This document shows positions 29,527-37,352 of a DNA stretch of 52,548 bases, piece by piece; the stretch's first letter is position 1; each line of letters opens with the position of its first letter. A model generated the notes under the pieces. It was not told the DNA's origin. It saw only the letters and a program-made list of their open reading frames with translations, and did no database searches. Source of the stretch: Guptibacillus hwajinpoensis (GTDB taxonomy: Bacteria > Bacillota > Bacilli > Bacillales > Guptibacillaceae); the NCBI RefSeq assembly GCF_001039475.1, contig NZ_LELK01000012.1, positions 310 through 52,857 of the forward strand. Direction: 5' to 3'. Made by a program: the position numbers and the translations under genes.

Positions 29527-30984
29527 ATGACACAAATAACAATTGTTGGTACAGGAGCTGGCGATTTAAGTCAGCTTTCTCTAGGAAGTTACCGAACGCT
29601 TCAGTCTGCAGAAAGAATTTTTGCAAGAACGCTTGATCACCCTGTCTTAAGGGAATTGATTGAAGATGGAATTTTGATGACAGGGTTTGATGCAATTTAT
29701 GAAGATCATAACTCCTTCGAAAGCACGTATCGCGCTATTGTAGATCGGCTATTTGAAGAAGCGAAAAAGGGATCCTTAGTCTATGCAGTACCAGGTCATC
29801 CTATGATGGCTGAATCTACAGTTCAACTGTTATTAGAGGAACAAGAAATGCATGGTATTGAAGTGATAGTAGCTGGAGGACAAAGCTTTCTAGATGCGCT
29901 CTTTACTGCTGTACGAATTGATCCAATTGAAGGGTGTCAAATTCTTGATGCGACCCGTTTCGCTAAACCTGAAGTTCAGGTGCGAAACCACCTCATTTTT
30001 GTACAAGTCTATGATCAATTTACCGCTTCTAACGTCAAGCTTACGCTAATGGAGCTTCTGCCAGATGACTATGAAGTAACAGTACTCCAGGCTGTAGGCA
30101 GCCGTGAGGAGAAAGTTATTAAGGTGCCGTTGTATGAACTTGATCGTGCAATGGAAGTTAATAACTTAACTGCCGTGTACGTTCCACCCGTTCGTGATGA
30201 AAAGCTACTCTATCACGATTTTGGATGGTTAAGACAAGTAGTAGCCACTTTACGTGCGCCTGGTGGGTGCCCGTGGGATATGAAGCAGACGCATCAATCT
30301 CTTAAGAAATACCTTATTGAAGAATCATATGAAGTACTCGAAGCAATTGACGAGGATGATGAGGATCATCTTGCAGAAGAGCTTGGAGATGTGTTGCTTC
30401 AAGTGTTACTGCATGCACAAATCGGTGAAGAAGAGGGCATGTTTACAGTAGATGATGTTATCCAGAACCTCAGTGATAAATTAATTCGACGTCATCCTCA
30501 TGTGTTTGGAGATGAGAAGGTAGAAACAGCCGAAGAAGTTGCCGGACTATGGAATCGGGTGAAAGAGGGAGAGAAGGAGATTTCCCCTTCTCAGTTTGAT
30601 GATGTTACGAAAGGACTTCCAGGATTAATGCGCGCAAATGAACTTCAGAAGACTGCTGCAAAAGTAGGATTTGATTGGGATGAAGTTGAGCCTATTTGGC
30701 AGAAAATCCAGGAAGAGCTGTCTGAATTTAAAGAAGCCGTACAGGAGAAAACCTTTGAGGACCAGGAAGATGAACTTGGGGATTTGATCTTTGCACTCGT
30801 CAATTTAGCGCGTTTTTATAAAATCGATCCAGAAGTGGCGGTTCATCGAACGAACCAAAAATTCATTGCTCGTTTTCAGCATATTGAGAAACGGGTAAAG
30901 GAAAAGGGATTGCAATTAGAGAAGTTATCTCTTGAAGAATTAGATCACTTTTGGGAAGAAGCAAAGCAAAAAGGAATCAAGTAA
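29527..30984 (+). CDS. yabN: YabN, fused tetrapyrrole-methylase-like and MazG NTP pyrophosphatase, 485 aa
   Basis: Two domains: residues 1-220 have the SAM-dependent tetrapyrrole-methylase fold (TIVGTGAGDLSQLSLG, VPGHPMMAES), and residues 230-485 carry a MazG pyrophosphohydrolase with CPWDMKQTHQSLKKYLIEESYEVLEAID and EELGDVLLQVLLHA, including the EExxE-type metal residues. A second MazG half (DQEDELGDLIFALVNLARF) follows. MazG hydrolyses noncanonical or excess NTPs; the role of the fused domain is unknown. AAAGGAG precedes the ATG. It is followed closely by rqcP. Confidence 0.93.
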   Translation: MTQITIVGTGAGDLSQLSLGSYRTLQSAERIFARTLDHPVLRELIEDGILMTGFDAIYEDHNSFESTYRAIVDRLFEEAKKGSLVYAVPGHPMMAESTVQLLLEEQEMHGIEVIVAGGQSFLDALFTAVRIDPIEGCQILDATRFAKPEVQVRNHLIFVQVYDQFTASNVKLTLMELLPDDYEVTVLQAVGSREEKVIKVPLYELDRAMEVNNLTAVYVPPVRDEKLLYHDFGWLRQVVATLRAPGGCPWDMKQTHQSLKKYLIEESYEVLEAIDEDDEDHLAEELGDVLLQVLLHAQIGEEEGMFTVDDVIQNLSDKLIRRHPHVFGDEKVETAEEVAGLWNRVKEGEKEISPSQFDDVTKGLPGLMRANELQKTAAKVGFDWDEVEPIWQKIQEELSEFKEAVQEKTFEDQEDELGDLIFALVNLARFYKIDPEVAVHRTNQKFIARFQHIEKRVKEKGLQLEKLSLEELDHFWEEAKQKGIK

Positions 30985-30998
30985 GGAGAGAGAAAACC

Positions 30999-31259
30999 AT
31001 GAGATTAGATAAATTTCTTAAAGTTTCACGAATGATCAAGCGTCGCTCCATTGCTAAAGAAATATGTGACAAAGGACGCATTGAAGTGAATGGTAATAAA
31101 GCAAAAGCAGGTACAACCGTTAAGCCTGGTGATGAACTAGTGATTTCCTTCGGTCATAAGAAAGTAACGGCGCGTGTTGATGAACTAAAAGAGACAACGA
31201 AAAAAGATGAAGCGGCTAGCATGTTTACCATTGTGAAAGAAGAAGCAGCAGGCGAATAG
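30999..31259 (+). CDS. rqcP: RqcP (YabO), S4-domain ribosome quality control factor, 86 aa
   Basis: Works with RqcH on stalled 50S subunits to add C-terminal alanine tails to nascent chains. The whole protein is an S4 RNA-binding domain: MRLDKFLKVSRMIKRRS, then NGNKAKAGTTVKPGDELVI. ATG at 30999 follows AAGGAGAGAG; a longer frame from 30951 overlaps yabN and has no site. Length equals the B. subtilis protein. A terminator closes the yabM-yabN-rqcP group. Confidence 0.96.
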   Translation: MRLDKFLKVSRMIKRRSIAKEICDKGRIEVNGNKAKAGTTVKPGDELVISFGHKKVTARVDELKETTKKDEAASMFTIVKEEAAGE

Positions 31260-31261
31260 GA

Positions 31262-31286
31262 AAAGACCCAAGCGGGTCTTTTTTTG
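31262..31286 (+). terminator. Terminator after rqcP
   Basis: AAAGACCC at 31262-31269 pairs with GGGTCTTT at 31274-31281, followed by T residues. Confidence 0.9.
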
Positions 31287-31408
31287 TTGCTCACAAATGA
31301 TTCTTTTAGGTATTAATCTCTCTCTTATTAGAATATAGATGCCATACACAGCTTGTTCTAAATGCCTCATTCAGTTCATAGAATTGTATCGAGAAGAGGA
31401 GGAGAGCG

Positions 31409-31717
31409 ATGGATAATTACTATGAGTATGGTTCGTATGAGAAGTCAGCTAACACACCTGAACATGATCTTGTGATGAAATCTCGTAAATCACTTGAAAT
31501 TACAGGAGTCAAGCATGTCGATAGCTTCGATAACGAAGAATTTCTTCTTGAAACAGCGATGGGTTTTCTTGCTATTAGAGGACAACATTTAAAAATGAAA
31601 AATTTAAATGTCGAGCAAGGGAGAGTATCAATTGAAGGTAAGATATTTGATCTCAGTTATCTTGATCATCACGAAGGGGAAAAAGCTAAAGGTTTCTTTA
31701 GTAAGTTGTTCAAATGA
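31409..31717 (+). CDS. yabP: Spore protein YabP, 102 aa
   Basis: Sporulation protein needed in B. subtilis for spore cortex formation; expressed under sigma-E in the mother cell. It belongs to the YabP/YqfC family: RKSLEITGVKHVDSFDNEEFLLETAMGFLAIRGQHL is the conserved strand-rich core, ending with a short basic tail. AGGAGGAGAGCG is a strong ribosome binding site. CATAGAAT at 31377-31384 could be a sigma-E -10 box but the -35 is unclear. It overlaps yabQ by four bases (ATGA), so the two are coupled. Confidence 0.93.
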   Translation: MDNYYEYGSYEKSANTPEHDLVMKSRKSLEITGVKHVDSFDNEEFLLETAMGFLAIRGQHLKMKNLNVEQGRVSIEGKIFDLSYLDHHEGEKAKGFFSKLFK

Positions 31718-32304
31718 CGCTAACTGTTCAATTTTATACAATGATCGCCATGGTGGCTATGGGGGTGTGGCTTGGTGTAGCCATGGATACCTATAGCCGT
31801 TTTCTTCATCCAAGGAAGAATAAAAGTATATGGCTTTACGGAAATGATATTGTGTTTTGGTTAATGCAAGGTCTTCTTATTTTCTATGTTTTGTTCGAAG
31901 TAAACGAAGGTGCGCTGCGATTCTATGTCTTTCTTGCGTTATTATGTGGGTACGCAGCATATCGAGCTCTTTTTCAACAGTTATACCGCAATAGTTTAGA
32001 ACGAATTATTATAGTAGTAATTGGACTCTTTCATTTTGTTCGTTCACTATTTATACACCTCATCTATAAACCAATTCGGTTTATATTGAAAGTTCTATTA
32101 AGCTTATGTATGATGATAGTGAGTGTCGGGGTAACCATTTTTTGGTTTATCATTAAACTTTTTTGGGTACCGTTTAAGTGGATCCTTTTATTGTTGTGGA
32201 AACTAATTCCTCGATCTGTTCGCTCATTACTAATAAAAACAGCAGGACTTGCCGATAAAATAAAGAACTACATATACCATTGGATGTCTAAACTAAGAAA
32301 GTGA
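31714..32304 (+). CDS. yabQ: Spore cortex protein YabQ, 196 aa
   Basis: A sigma-E-type membrane protein required for cortex formation; in B. subtilis it localises to the membranes around the forespore. Several hydrophobic segments occupy about residues 3-25, 45-65, 70-85, 100-120 and 125-155, with the family motif VWLGVAMDTYSRFLH near the start. A basic C-terminal tail follows. The start overlaps the yabP stop (ATGA). The stop lies 11 bases before the divIC TTG and the divIC ribosome binding site overlaps it. Confidence 0.9.
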   Translation: MTLTVQFYTMIAMVAMGVWLGVAMDTYSRFLHPRKNKSIWLYGNDIVFWLMQGLLIFYVLFEVNEGALRFYVFLALLCGYAAYRALFQQLYRNSLERIIIVVIGLFHFVRSLFIHLIYKPIRFILKVLLSLCMMIVSVGVTIFWFIIKLFWVPFKWILLLLWKLIPRSVRSLLIKTAGLADKIKNYIYHWMSKLRK

Positions 32305-32315
32305 GGAGGGAAAGC

Positions 32316-32699
32316 TTGGTTACTGCGAATAAACACAAGCCTAAAGTGACAGAAGTTCATTCGGATTATCATCAGGAGAAACAGCTTCAGGACAAAGTTA
32401 GAGAACGTAGACGGAGAGGCCTTGTCCGACGTCTCACTGCATTCGCGGCAGCTGCTTTAGCCACAGCTATTCTATTTATCTCCGTATTCACTTCACAGGC
32501 TTCAACGATCGAAGAAAAGAATCTACAGCAAAAGCAGGCTGAAGAAGAATTGGTACGTCTTAAAGAGCAGGAAACTTATTTAACGGAAGAAATTGAGAAA
32601 CTTAATAATCTCGATTATATCGGTGAACTGGCTAGAAGAGACTACTTTATGTCAAAACCCGGTGAGACAATCTTTAAGCTTCCTTCTTCCTCAAATTGA
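32316..32699 (+). CDS. divIC: Cell division protein DivIC (FtsB-like), 127 aa
   Basis: A bitopic division protein that joins DivIB and FtsL in the septal complex. A basic cytoplasmic N-terminus with RERRRRGLVRR precedes one membrane segment (about residues 42-61), a coiled coil (about 65-100) and a C-terminal extracellular LARRDYFMSKPGETIFKLP. TTG at 32316 is used because GAGGAGGG at 32303-32310 is well spaced before it; a GTG at 32301 lies inside that site. It is followed by yabR after 74 bases. Confidence 0.93.
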   Translation: MVTANKHKPKVTEVHSDYHQEKQLQDKVRERRRRGLVRRLTAFAAAALATAILFISVFTSQASTIEEKNLQQKQAEEELVRLKEQETYLTEEIEKLNNLDYIGELARRDYFMSKPGETIFKLPSSSN

Positions 32700-32773
32700 C
32701 ACGCTGTTTTTTCAAGGGGTATAATTAACGTACGACTGATCTTTTAAAGATTCTAAGGAGGAGCTTTTTTTAC

Positions 32774-33259
32774 ATGGCAATCGAAGTAGGCAGCAAGTTA
32801 CAGGGAAAGGTAACAGGCATTACAAATTTTGGCGCGTTTGTTGAACTGCCAGATGGCAAAACAGGTCTCGTTCACATTAGTGAAGTTGCAGACAATTATG
32901 TGAAGGACATTAATGATTTTCTAACAGTTGGCGATCAGGTTGAAGTAAAGGTCATCCAGGTTGAAAACGACGGTAAGATTGGTTTATCAATCAAAAAAGC
33001 AAAAGATCGACCAGCTTCTGAACGTCCTCAGGGACGCCCTCAAGGTCGTCCACAAGGTGGAGGCCGACCTCAAGGAGGCGGCGGAAGACCTGGCGGTGGT
33101 GGTTTCAAAGGTAAGCCACGCGGTGGTGGTGGCCGTCCGCAAGTAGAATCATTTGAGGATAAAATGAGCAAGTTCCTTAAAGATAGTGAAGACCGCCTTT
33201 CAACCTTAAAGAAACAAACTGAGTCAAAACGAGGTGGTCGCGGCGCTCGTCGCGGCTAG
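32774..33259 (+). CDS. yabR: S1-domain RNA-binding protein YabR, RG-rich form, 161 aa
   Basis: One S1 OB-fold RNA-binding domain fills residues 1-77 (VGSKLQGKVTGITNFGAFVELPDG, then VEVKVIQVENDGKIGLSIKKA). The rest is a Gly/Arg-rich tail (about 78-125) built of GRPQG-like repeats, and a charged C-terminus ending RGGRGARRG. In B. subtilis YabR is 128 aa by memory and a link to ribosomes or RNA metabolism is assumed but unproven. AGGAGGAGC precedes the ATG. A 16-base-pair terminator follows. Confidence 0.9.
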   Translation: MAIEVGSKLQGKVTGITNFGAFVELPDGKTGLVHISEVADNYVKDINDFLTVGDQVEVKVIQVENDGKIGLSIKKAKDRPASERPQGRPQGRPQGGGRPQGGGGRPGGGGFKGKPRGGGGRPQVESFEDKMSKFLKDSEDRLSTLKKQTESKRGGRGARRG

Positions 33260-33290
33260 GGCTTGTTGTCTACTAATTCATATTTTCTAA

Positions 33291-33324
33291 ACAAAACAGG
33301 CATGCATCTGCATGCCTGTTTTGT
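33291..33324 (+). terminator. Terminator after yabR
   Basis: A perfect 16-base-pair inverted repeat (33291-33306 and 33309-33324, CAGGCATGC core) with a two-base TC centre, so the true loop is a little larger. The T residues lie in the 3' arm. Confidence 0.8.
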
Positions 33325-33386
33325 TATTACTGAAAGATGTACAATGGTATTATGAAAAGCAATCATTAAAAAGTATGAAAAATAAG

Positions 33387-33415
33387 TTGACACAAACTTA
33401 CGTGCAATGTATTAT
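33387..33415 (+). promoter_or_regulatory. Promoter of the tRNA-Met/tRNA-Glu pair
   Basis: Perfect TTGACA at 33387-33392 and TATTAT at 33410-33415 with a 17-bp spacer. The first 11 bases of the spacer match those of the rRNA promoter at the right edge. Confidence 0.8.
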
Positions 33416-33447
33416 ATATCTTGTGCTTAAGAAAGCAACAGTCATAT

Positions 33448-33524
33448 GGCGGTGTAGCTCAGCTGGCTAGAGCGTACGGTTCATACCCGTGAGGTCGGGG
33501 GTTCGATCCCCTCCGCCGCTACCA
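33448..33524 (+). tRNA. tRNA-Met (CAT)
   Basis: A 77-base cloverleaf ending in ACCA, with anticodon CAT at 33482-33484, the T-arm GGGGGTTCGATCCCC and the D-arm GCTCAGCTGGCTAGAGC. It looks like elongator tRNA-Met, since its acceptor has a G-U first pair and it resembles the B. subtilis elongator gene in the same place; an initiator would have a C-A mismatch. It is the first gene of a two-tRNA unit. Confidence 0.95.
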
Positions 33525-33535
33525 TATTTTCGTTT

Positions 33536-33610
33536 GGCCCGTTGGTCAAGTGGTTAAGACACCGCCCTTTCACGGCGGTATCACGGGTTCGAATCCCGTA
33601 CGGGTCACCA
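33536..33610 (+). tRNA. tRNA-Glu (TTC)
   Basis: A 75-base cloverleaf with encoded CCA end. Anticodon TTC is at 33569-33571; the T-arm is CGGGTTCGAATCCCG. It follows tRNA-Met after 11 bases, and both are read from one promoter, as in the B. subtilis Met-Glu pair near spoIIE. Confidence 0.96.
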
Positions 33611-33656
33611 CTATTATTTAATTTAAATGATAACTTCGTAAATACATAGTTTGATA

Positions 33657-33694
33657 AAAAAGCCCTGCATTTCATAAAATGCAGGGCTTTTTTT
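33657..33694 (+). terminator. Terminator after the tRNA pair
   Basis: GCCCTGCATTT at 33662-33672 pairs with AAATGCAGGGC at 33677-33687, preceded by A and followed by T runs, so it may work both ways. Confidence 0.92.
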
Positions 33695-33986
33695 GTGTAT
33701 ACATGGATTGTAAGTTGAAAAGTAAAACGTTGATCCAAGGTGAAATAACTTATCTCTGAAGAATGTGGTAGTTATTTTCTTTTTTATCTTTAACATTTCG
33801 ACCTTTTTATTTCCAGTTGACATGACACCTATAAAAAGAAAGCAAACCCGACTATTACTAGATTTGTGCTTGCTAACACACTTCCCTCCTACTTCCAGTT
33901 GTTTACAGATTTCTCTAGTCTCTACAACTGATTGACAAGCTTCAGGGAAAGAAGTCGAGAAGTTTATCCATTACTCGTACTTTTTT
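33695..33986. other. Gene-free stretch before spoIIE
   Basis: No gene is seen in this stretch. TTCGACC at 33797-33803 and AGTCGAG at 33953-33959 resemble Spo0A boxes with one and two mismatches. A minus-strand frame over the tRNAs and this region is a tRNA shadow. Confidence 0.5.
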
Positions 33987-34019
33987 TTGACAAAAAGCGA
34001 ATATTGCCTGTGCTTTAAT
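33987..34019 (+). promoter_or_regulatory. Spo0A-type promoter of spoIIE
   Basis: TTGACA at 33987-33992 and TTTAAT at 34014-34019 are 21 bp apart. This over-long spacing is the mark of Spo0A-activated sigma-A promoters such as spoIIE and spoIIG. TTTGACA at 33986-33992 is the complement of a one-mismatch 0A box. Confidence 0.6.
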
Positions 34020-34085
34020 ATATATCACAAACTGCTTTAAGCAGATCGGCGATGAAAAATAGGATGAAAGAAAGCAGGTGGGGGA

Positions 34086-36545
34086 ATGCAAAGCGAGTTA
34101 GTAATGGAAAGGTCAAAATCGAGGATGGGAAAATGGGTACATGGATTGAAAGCTAAGTTGGAAATTGTCCTTTTTCAACGAGGACTTTTGCTTTTTGTTA
34201 TTGGGTTCCTGTTAGGACGAGCTGTTATTCTTACGCAAGTGACGCCTTTTGCGATTCCTTTCTTTGGGGCAGTGTTCTTCTTGAAGCGTGAACGTGCACC
34301 GATGATTATGATTGCTCTTTTGGCTGGTGCAGCTTCCACATCAAATTTCTATAATACAGCGTTTATTATGCTCGGTATTATTGTTTTCTTAATCATCAAT
34401 CGATTCATTAAGTTATCTTCTCTGTCACTTGTTAGGACACTACCTATACTTGTTTTTGCTACAAGTTTGTTAGGAAGGTTAGCTTTAAGTCTAATTACAG
34501 AACGATCACTGATGAATACTAACTGGATACTAGCGGCTGTAGAAGGTGCGCTAGGAATGATATTAACAATTATTTTCATCCAAAGTATACCCGTTCTTTC
34601 TATGAAAAAAAGAACGGCGGCACTTAAAAATGAAGAAATCATAAGTTTTATTATTCTCTTAGCGACAATGTTAACAGGGACGATTGGATGGGTCGTCTAT
34701 GGCTTTTCAATTGAAAATATATTATCGCGGTACCTTGTTCTTATTTTTGCGTATGTGGGTGGTGCGGCTATTGGTTCGACCGTAGGGGTTGTAACTGGTT
34801 TGATTCTCGCTCTTGCAAACGTTGCCAGTCTCTATCAGATGAGTATGCTTGCTTTTTCAGGGTTATTAGGAGGGTTGCTAAAGGATGGGAGAAAAATAGG
34901 TGTCGGTATGGGGTTATTAATCGGCACCTTGTTAATTGCCCTCTATGGAAGCGGACCTGAATTTCTGTATCCTAATCTGATGGAGTCTGCTATCGCGGTA
35001 CTATTGTTTTTCTGTACACCTTCCGGAATTACATCACAGCTTTCAAAATATATACCTGGCACAGTTGAACACGCCAACGAACAGCAACAGTACTTAAGAA
35101 AGGTTCGTGATGTTACAGCAAATCGAGTCGAGCAATTCTCGAATTTATTTCAAGCCCTTTCGAGTAGCTTTACAGATGTCGACGTTCAACAAGATGATCA
35201 GAGCGAAAGGGAAGTTGACTACTTTCTCAGTCATGTTACTGAGAAAACCTGTCAGAACTGCTTTAAGAAAGAAACGTGTTGGGCAAAGAATTTTGATAAA
35301 ACATATGATTATATGACCGGAATTATGCATGAACTTGAGCAAACAACAGAATTAAAGAATTATAGTTTGAAAAGAGATTTTGATCAACATTGTATTAAGG
35401 CAAATAAAGTCATAGATATTATCGGAAAGGAGATGAGTCATTACCACGCTAACCGTATGTTAAAGAAGCAGGTCCGTGAAAGCAGAAAAATCGTAGCAGA
35501 TCAGTTGCGAGGCGTATCACACGTAATGGGAGACTTTGCTAAAGAGATACAAAAAGAGCGTGATAATCTTCATCAGCAGGAAGAACAAATTATGGATGCG
35601 ATTCAAAGTATGGGGCTTGAGGTTGGACAAGTTGAAATCTATAGCCTTGACGAGGGAAATGTCGACGTTGAAATGAAGATACCGGCATGTGGAGGTCGGG
35701 GAGAAGGAGAAAAAGTTATTGCTCCAATGTTATCAGACATTTTAAAAGAAAATATAGTCGTGAAAAAAGAGGTTTGTGCAGAACACGAGCATGAAACTTG
35801 TCATCTTTATTTTGGATCAGCAAGAGATTTTATTGTAGAAACGGGTGTTGCGAATGCTGCGAAAGGAGGAGCTTGGATATCAGGGGATAGTCATTCGACG
35901 ATTGAATTAGGTGCAGGTAAATATGCTATTGCGATTAGTGATGGAATGGGGAACGGAGAGCGAGCGCACCAAGAAAGTACAGAAACGATTCAACTGCTTC
36001 AGAAAATTCTTCACTCAGGCATAGATGAAACCGTTGCGATTAAATCGGTGAATTCCGTTCTTTCGCTTCGTAACACGGACGAAATTTTCTCAACACTTGA
36101 TCTTGCTATGATTGATTTGCAGGATGCATCAGCTAAATTCCTCAAAATTGGGTCGATCCCTAGCTTTATCAAACGCGGAGATCGAGTCATGATGATCGAA
36201 TCAGCTAATCTACCAATGGGAATTATTCCTGAATTCGATGTGGAAGTGGTTAGTGAACAGCTGAAAGCTGGGGATTTGTTAATTATGATGAGCGATGGGA
36301 TTTATGAAGGTGTGAAAAACATTGAGAATCCGGAGTTCTGGATGAAGCGTAAAATAAGGGAACTAGCAACAGATAAACCTCAAGAAATAGCTGATCTGAT
36401 AATGGAAGAAGTGATTCGAACAGAGTATGGAAGAATTGATGATGATATGACAATCGTCGTAGCAAGGGTGAAGAGGAACATTCCGAAATGGTCTACGATT
36501 CCAATCTATTCGGCACCTTCATTCAGAAAGAAAAAAGCACAATAG
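34086..36545 (+). CDS. spoIIE: Stage II sporulation protein E, SpoIIE, 819 aa
   Basis: A septal phosphatase that dephosphorylates SpoIIAA to activate sigma-F in the forespore, and binds FtsZ at the polar septum. The N-terminal region (about residues 25-330) has about ten membrane segments. A central FtsZ-binding and coiled-coil region follows, with a run of cysteines (CQNCFKKETCW). The C-terminal PP2C domain (about 590-800) shows SDGMGNGERAHQES with the metal Asp619, MMSDGIYEG and DDDMTIVVARV. AGGTGGGGGA precedes the ATG. yabS and yabT follow. Confidence 0.97.
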   Translation: MQSELVMERSKSRMGKWVHGLKAKLEIVLFQRGLLLFVIGFLLGRAVILTQVTPFAIPFFGAVFFLKRERAPMIMIALLAGAASTSNFYNTAFIMLGIIVFLIINRFIKLSSLSLVRTLPILVFATSLLGRLALSLITERSLMNTNWILAAVEGALGMILTIIFIQSIPVLSMKKRTAALKNEEIISFIILLATMLTGTIGWVVYGFSIENILSRYLVLIFAYVGGAAIGSTVGVVTGLILALANVASLYQMSMLAFSGLLGGLLKDGRKIGVGMGLLIGTLLIALYGSGPEFLYPNLMESAIAVLLFFCTPSGITSQLSKYIPGTVEHANEQQQYLRKVRDVTANRVEQFSNLFQALSSSFTDVDVQQDDQSEREVDYFLSHVTEKTCQNCFKKETCWAKNFDKTYDYMTGIMHELEQTTELKNYSLKRDFDQHCIKANKVIDIIGKEMSHYHANRMLKKQVRESRKIVADQLRGVSHVMGDFAKEIQKERDNLHQQEEQIMDAIQSMGLEVGQVEIYSLDEGNVDVEMKIPACGGRGEGEKVIAPMLSDILKENIVVKKEVCAEHEHETCHLYFGSARDFIVETGVANAAKGGAWISGDSHSTIELGAGKYAIAISDGMGNGERAHQESTETIQLLQKILHSGIDETVAIKSVNSVLSLRNTDEIFSTLDLAMIDLQDASAKFLKIGSIPSFIKRGDRVMMIESANLPMGIIPEFDVEVVSEQLKAGDLLIMMSDGIYEGVKNIENPEFWMKRKIRELATDKPQEIADLIMEEVIRTEYGRIDDDMTIVVARVKRNIPKWSTIPIYSAPSFRKKKAQ

Positions 36546-36561
36546 GATCAATCTACAGCAT

Positions 36562-36590
36562 GTATAAACTCTCCTCCTGAAGGCGATGCT
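36562..36590 (+). promoter_or_regulatory. Candidate sigma-F promoter of yabS
   Basis: GTATA at 36562-36566 is followed after exactly 15 bp by GGCGATGCT at 36582-36590, one mismatch from the sigma-F consensus. The -10 shares the GGCRANGCTT form of the gin promoter. Transcription would start near 36597. Confidence 0.6.
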
Positions 36591-36612
36591 TGTAACAGCA
36601 AAAAAGGAGGAG
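36571..36612 (+). promoter_or_regulatory. Hairpin masking the yabS ribosome binding site
   Basis: CTCCTCCT at 36571-36578 is perfectly complementary to AGGAGGAG at 36605-36612, the yabS ribosome binding site. The first arm lies upstream of the predicted start near 36597, so only RNA read through from spoIIE could fold this way. Confidence 0.5.
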
Positions 36613-36617
36613 TCGAG

Positions 36618-37352
36618 ATGAAAAAAGGAACGCTTAGACAGATTCTATTAATAACAGACGGATGTTCTAATCAGGGGGAAGATCCGGTTGCAATGGCGGC
36701 TCTTGCAAGAGAGCACGGGATGACGGTAAATGTTATTGGTGTACTTGATGAAAATGAGCGGACTGACAGCGGACTTAAGGAGATTGAGAATATTGCTTTA
36801 TCTGGAGGGGGCATCCACCAGCTAGTTTATGCTAGACAATTGTCGCATACGGTGCAGATGGTTACGCGGAAAGCGATGACTCAGACGATCCAGGGATTTA
36901 TTCATAAAGAATTACAATCTATTCTAGGTGCCGAAAAAGAGATAGAAGATTTACCGCCTGATAAGCGGGGGCAGGTGGTAGAAGTGGTAGATGAACTGGG
37001 GGAAACGATGGATCTTGAAGTGTTGATTATGATTGATACGAGTGCGAGCATGCAGCATAAACTTCCAACGGTAGAGGATGCCCTTCTAGACCTTTCCATT
37101 AGTCTCCACTCAAGAATTGGTCAGAATGAATATGCTTTATATGCATTTCCCGGGAAACGGAAGCAAGTCGAACAACTGATGGATTGGACACCTCAAATGA
37201 AAGATATTCATACGATTTTTCCTAAGCTGAGCTCTGGTGGTATCACACCAACAGGTCCTGCACTTAAAGAAGCAATTGAAGCCTATCAGAAAAAACGTTC
37301 AAAGAGAGGACTGCTAGAAGATGGCGGCTACTTCGAAGAATCAGGCAGCTAA
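36618..37352 (+). CDS. yabS: VWA-domain protein YabS, 244 aa
   Basis: A von Willebrand factor A-type protein with the MIDAS residues DTSAS at 140-144 in IMIDTSASMQHKL. An N-terminal half has a related fold with LLITDGCSNQGEDP, so the protein may contain two VWA-like halves. The role is unknown; it is found with spoIIE and yabT in Bacillus and is thought to act in the forespore. AAGGAGGAG precedes the ATG. It overlaps yabT by 32 bases, implying coupled translation. Confidence 0.9.
   Translation: MKKGTLRQILLITDGCSNQGEDPVAMAALAREHGMTVNVIGVLDENERTDSGLKEIENIALSGGGIHQLVYARQLSHTVQMVTRKAMTQTIQGFIHKELQSILGAEKEIEDLPPDKRGQVVEVVDELGETMDLEVLIMIDTSASMQHKLPTVEDALLDLSISLHSRIGQNEYALYAFPGKRKQVEQLMDWTPQMKDIHTIFPKLSSGGITPTGPALKEAIEAYQKKRSKRGLLEDGGYFEESGS

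Noticed and set aside
33481-33738. Minus-strand 85-codon frame over the tRNA genes
   Set aside because: It translates the reverse complement of tRNA-Met and tRNA-Glu; such tRNA shadows are a known false gene type.
35145-35342. Minus-strand frames within spoIIE
   Set aside because: They are codon-pattern shadows of spoIIE with no site or motif.
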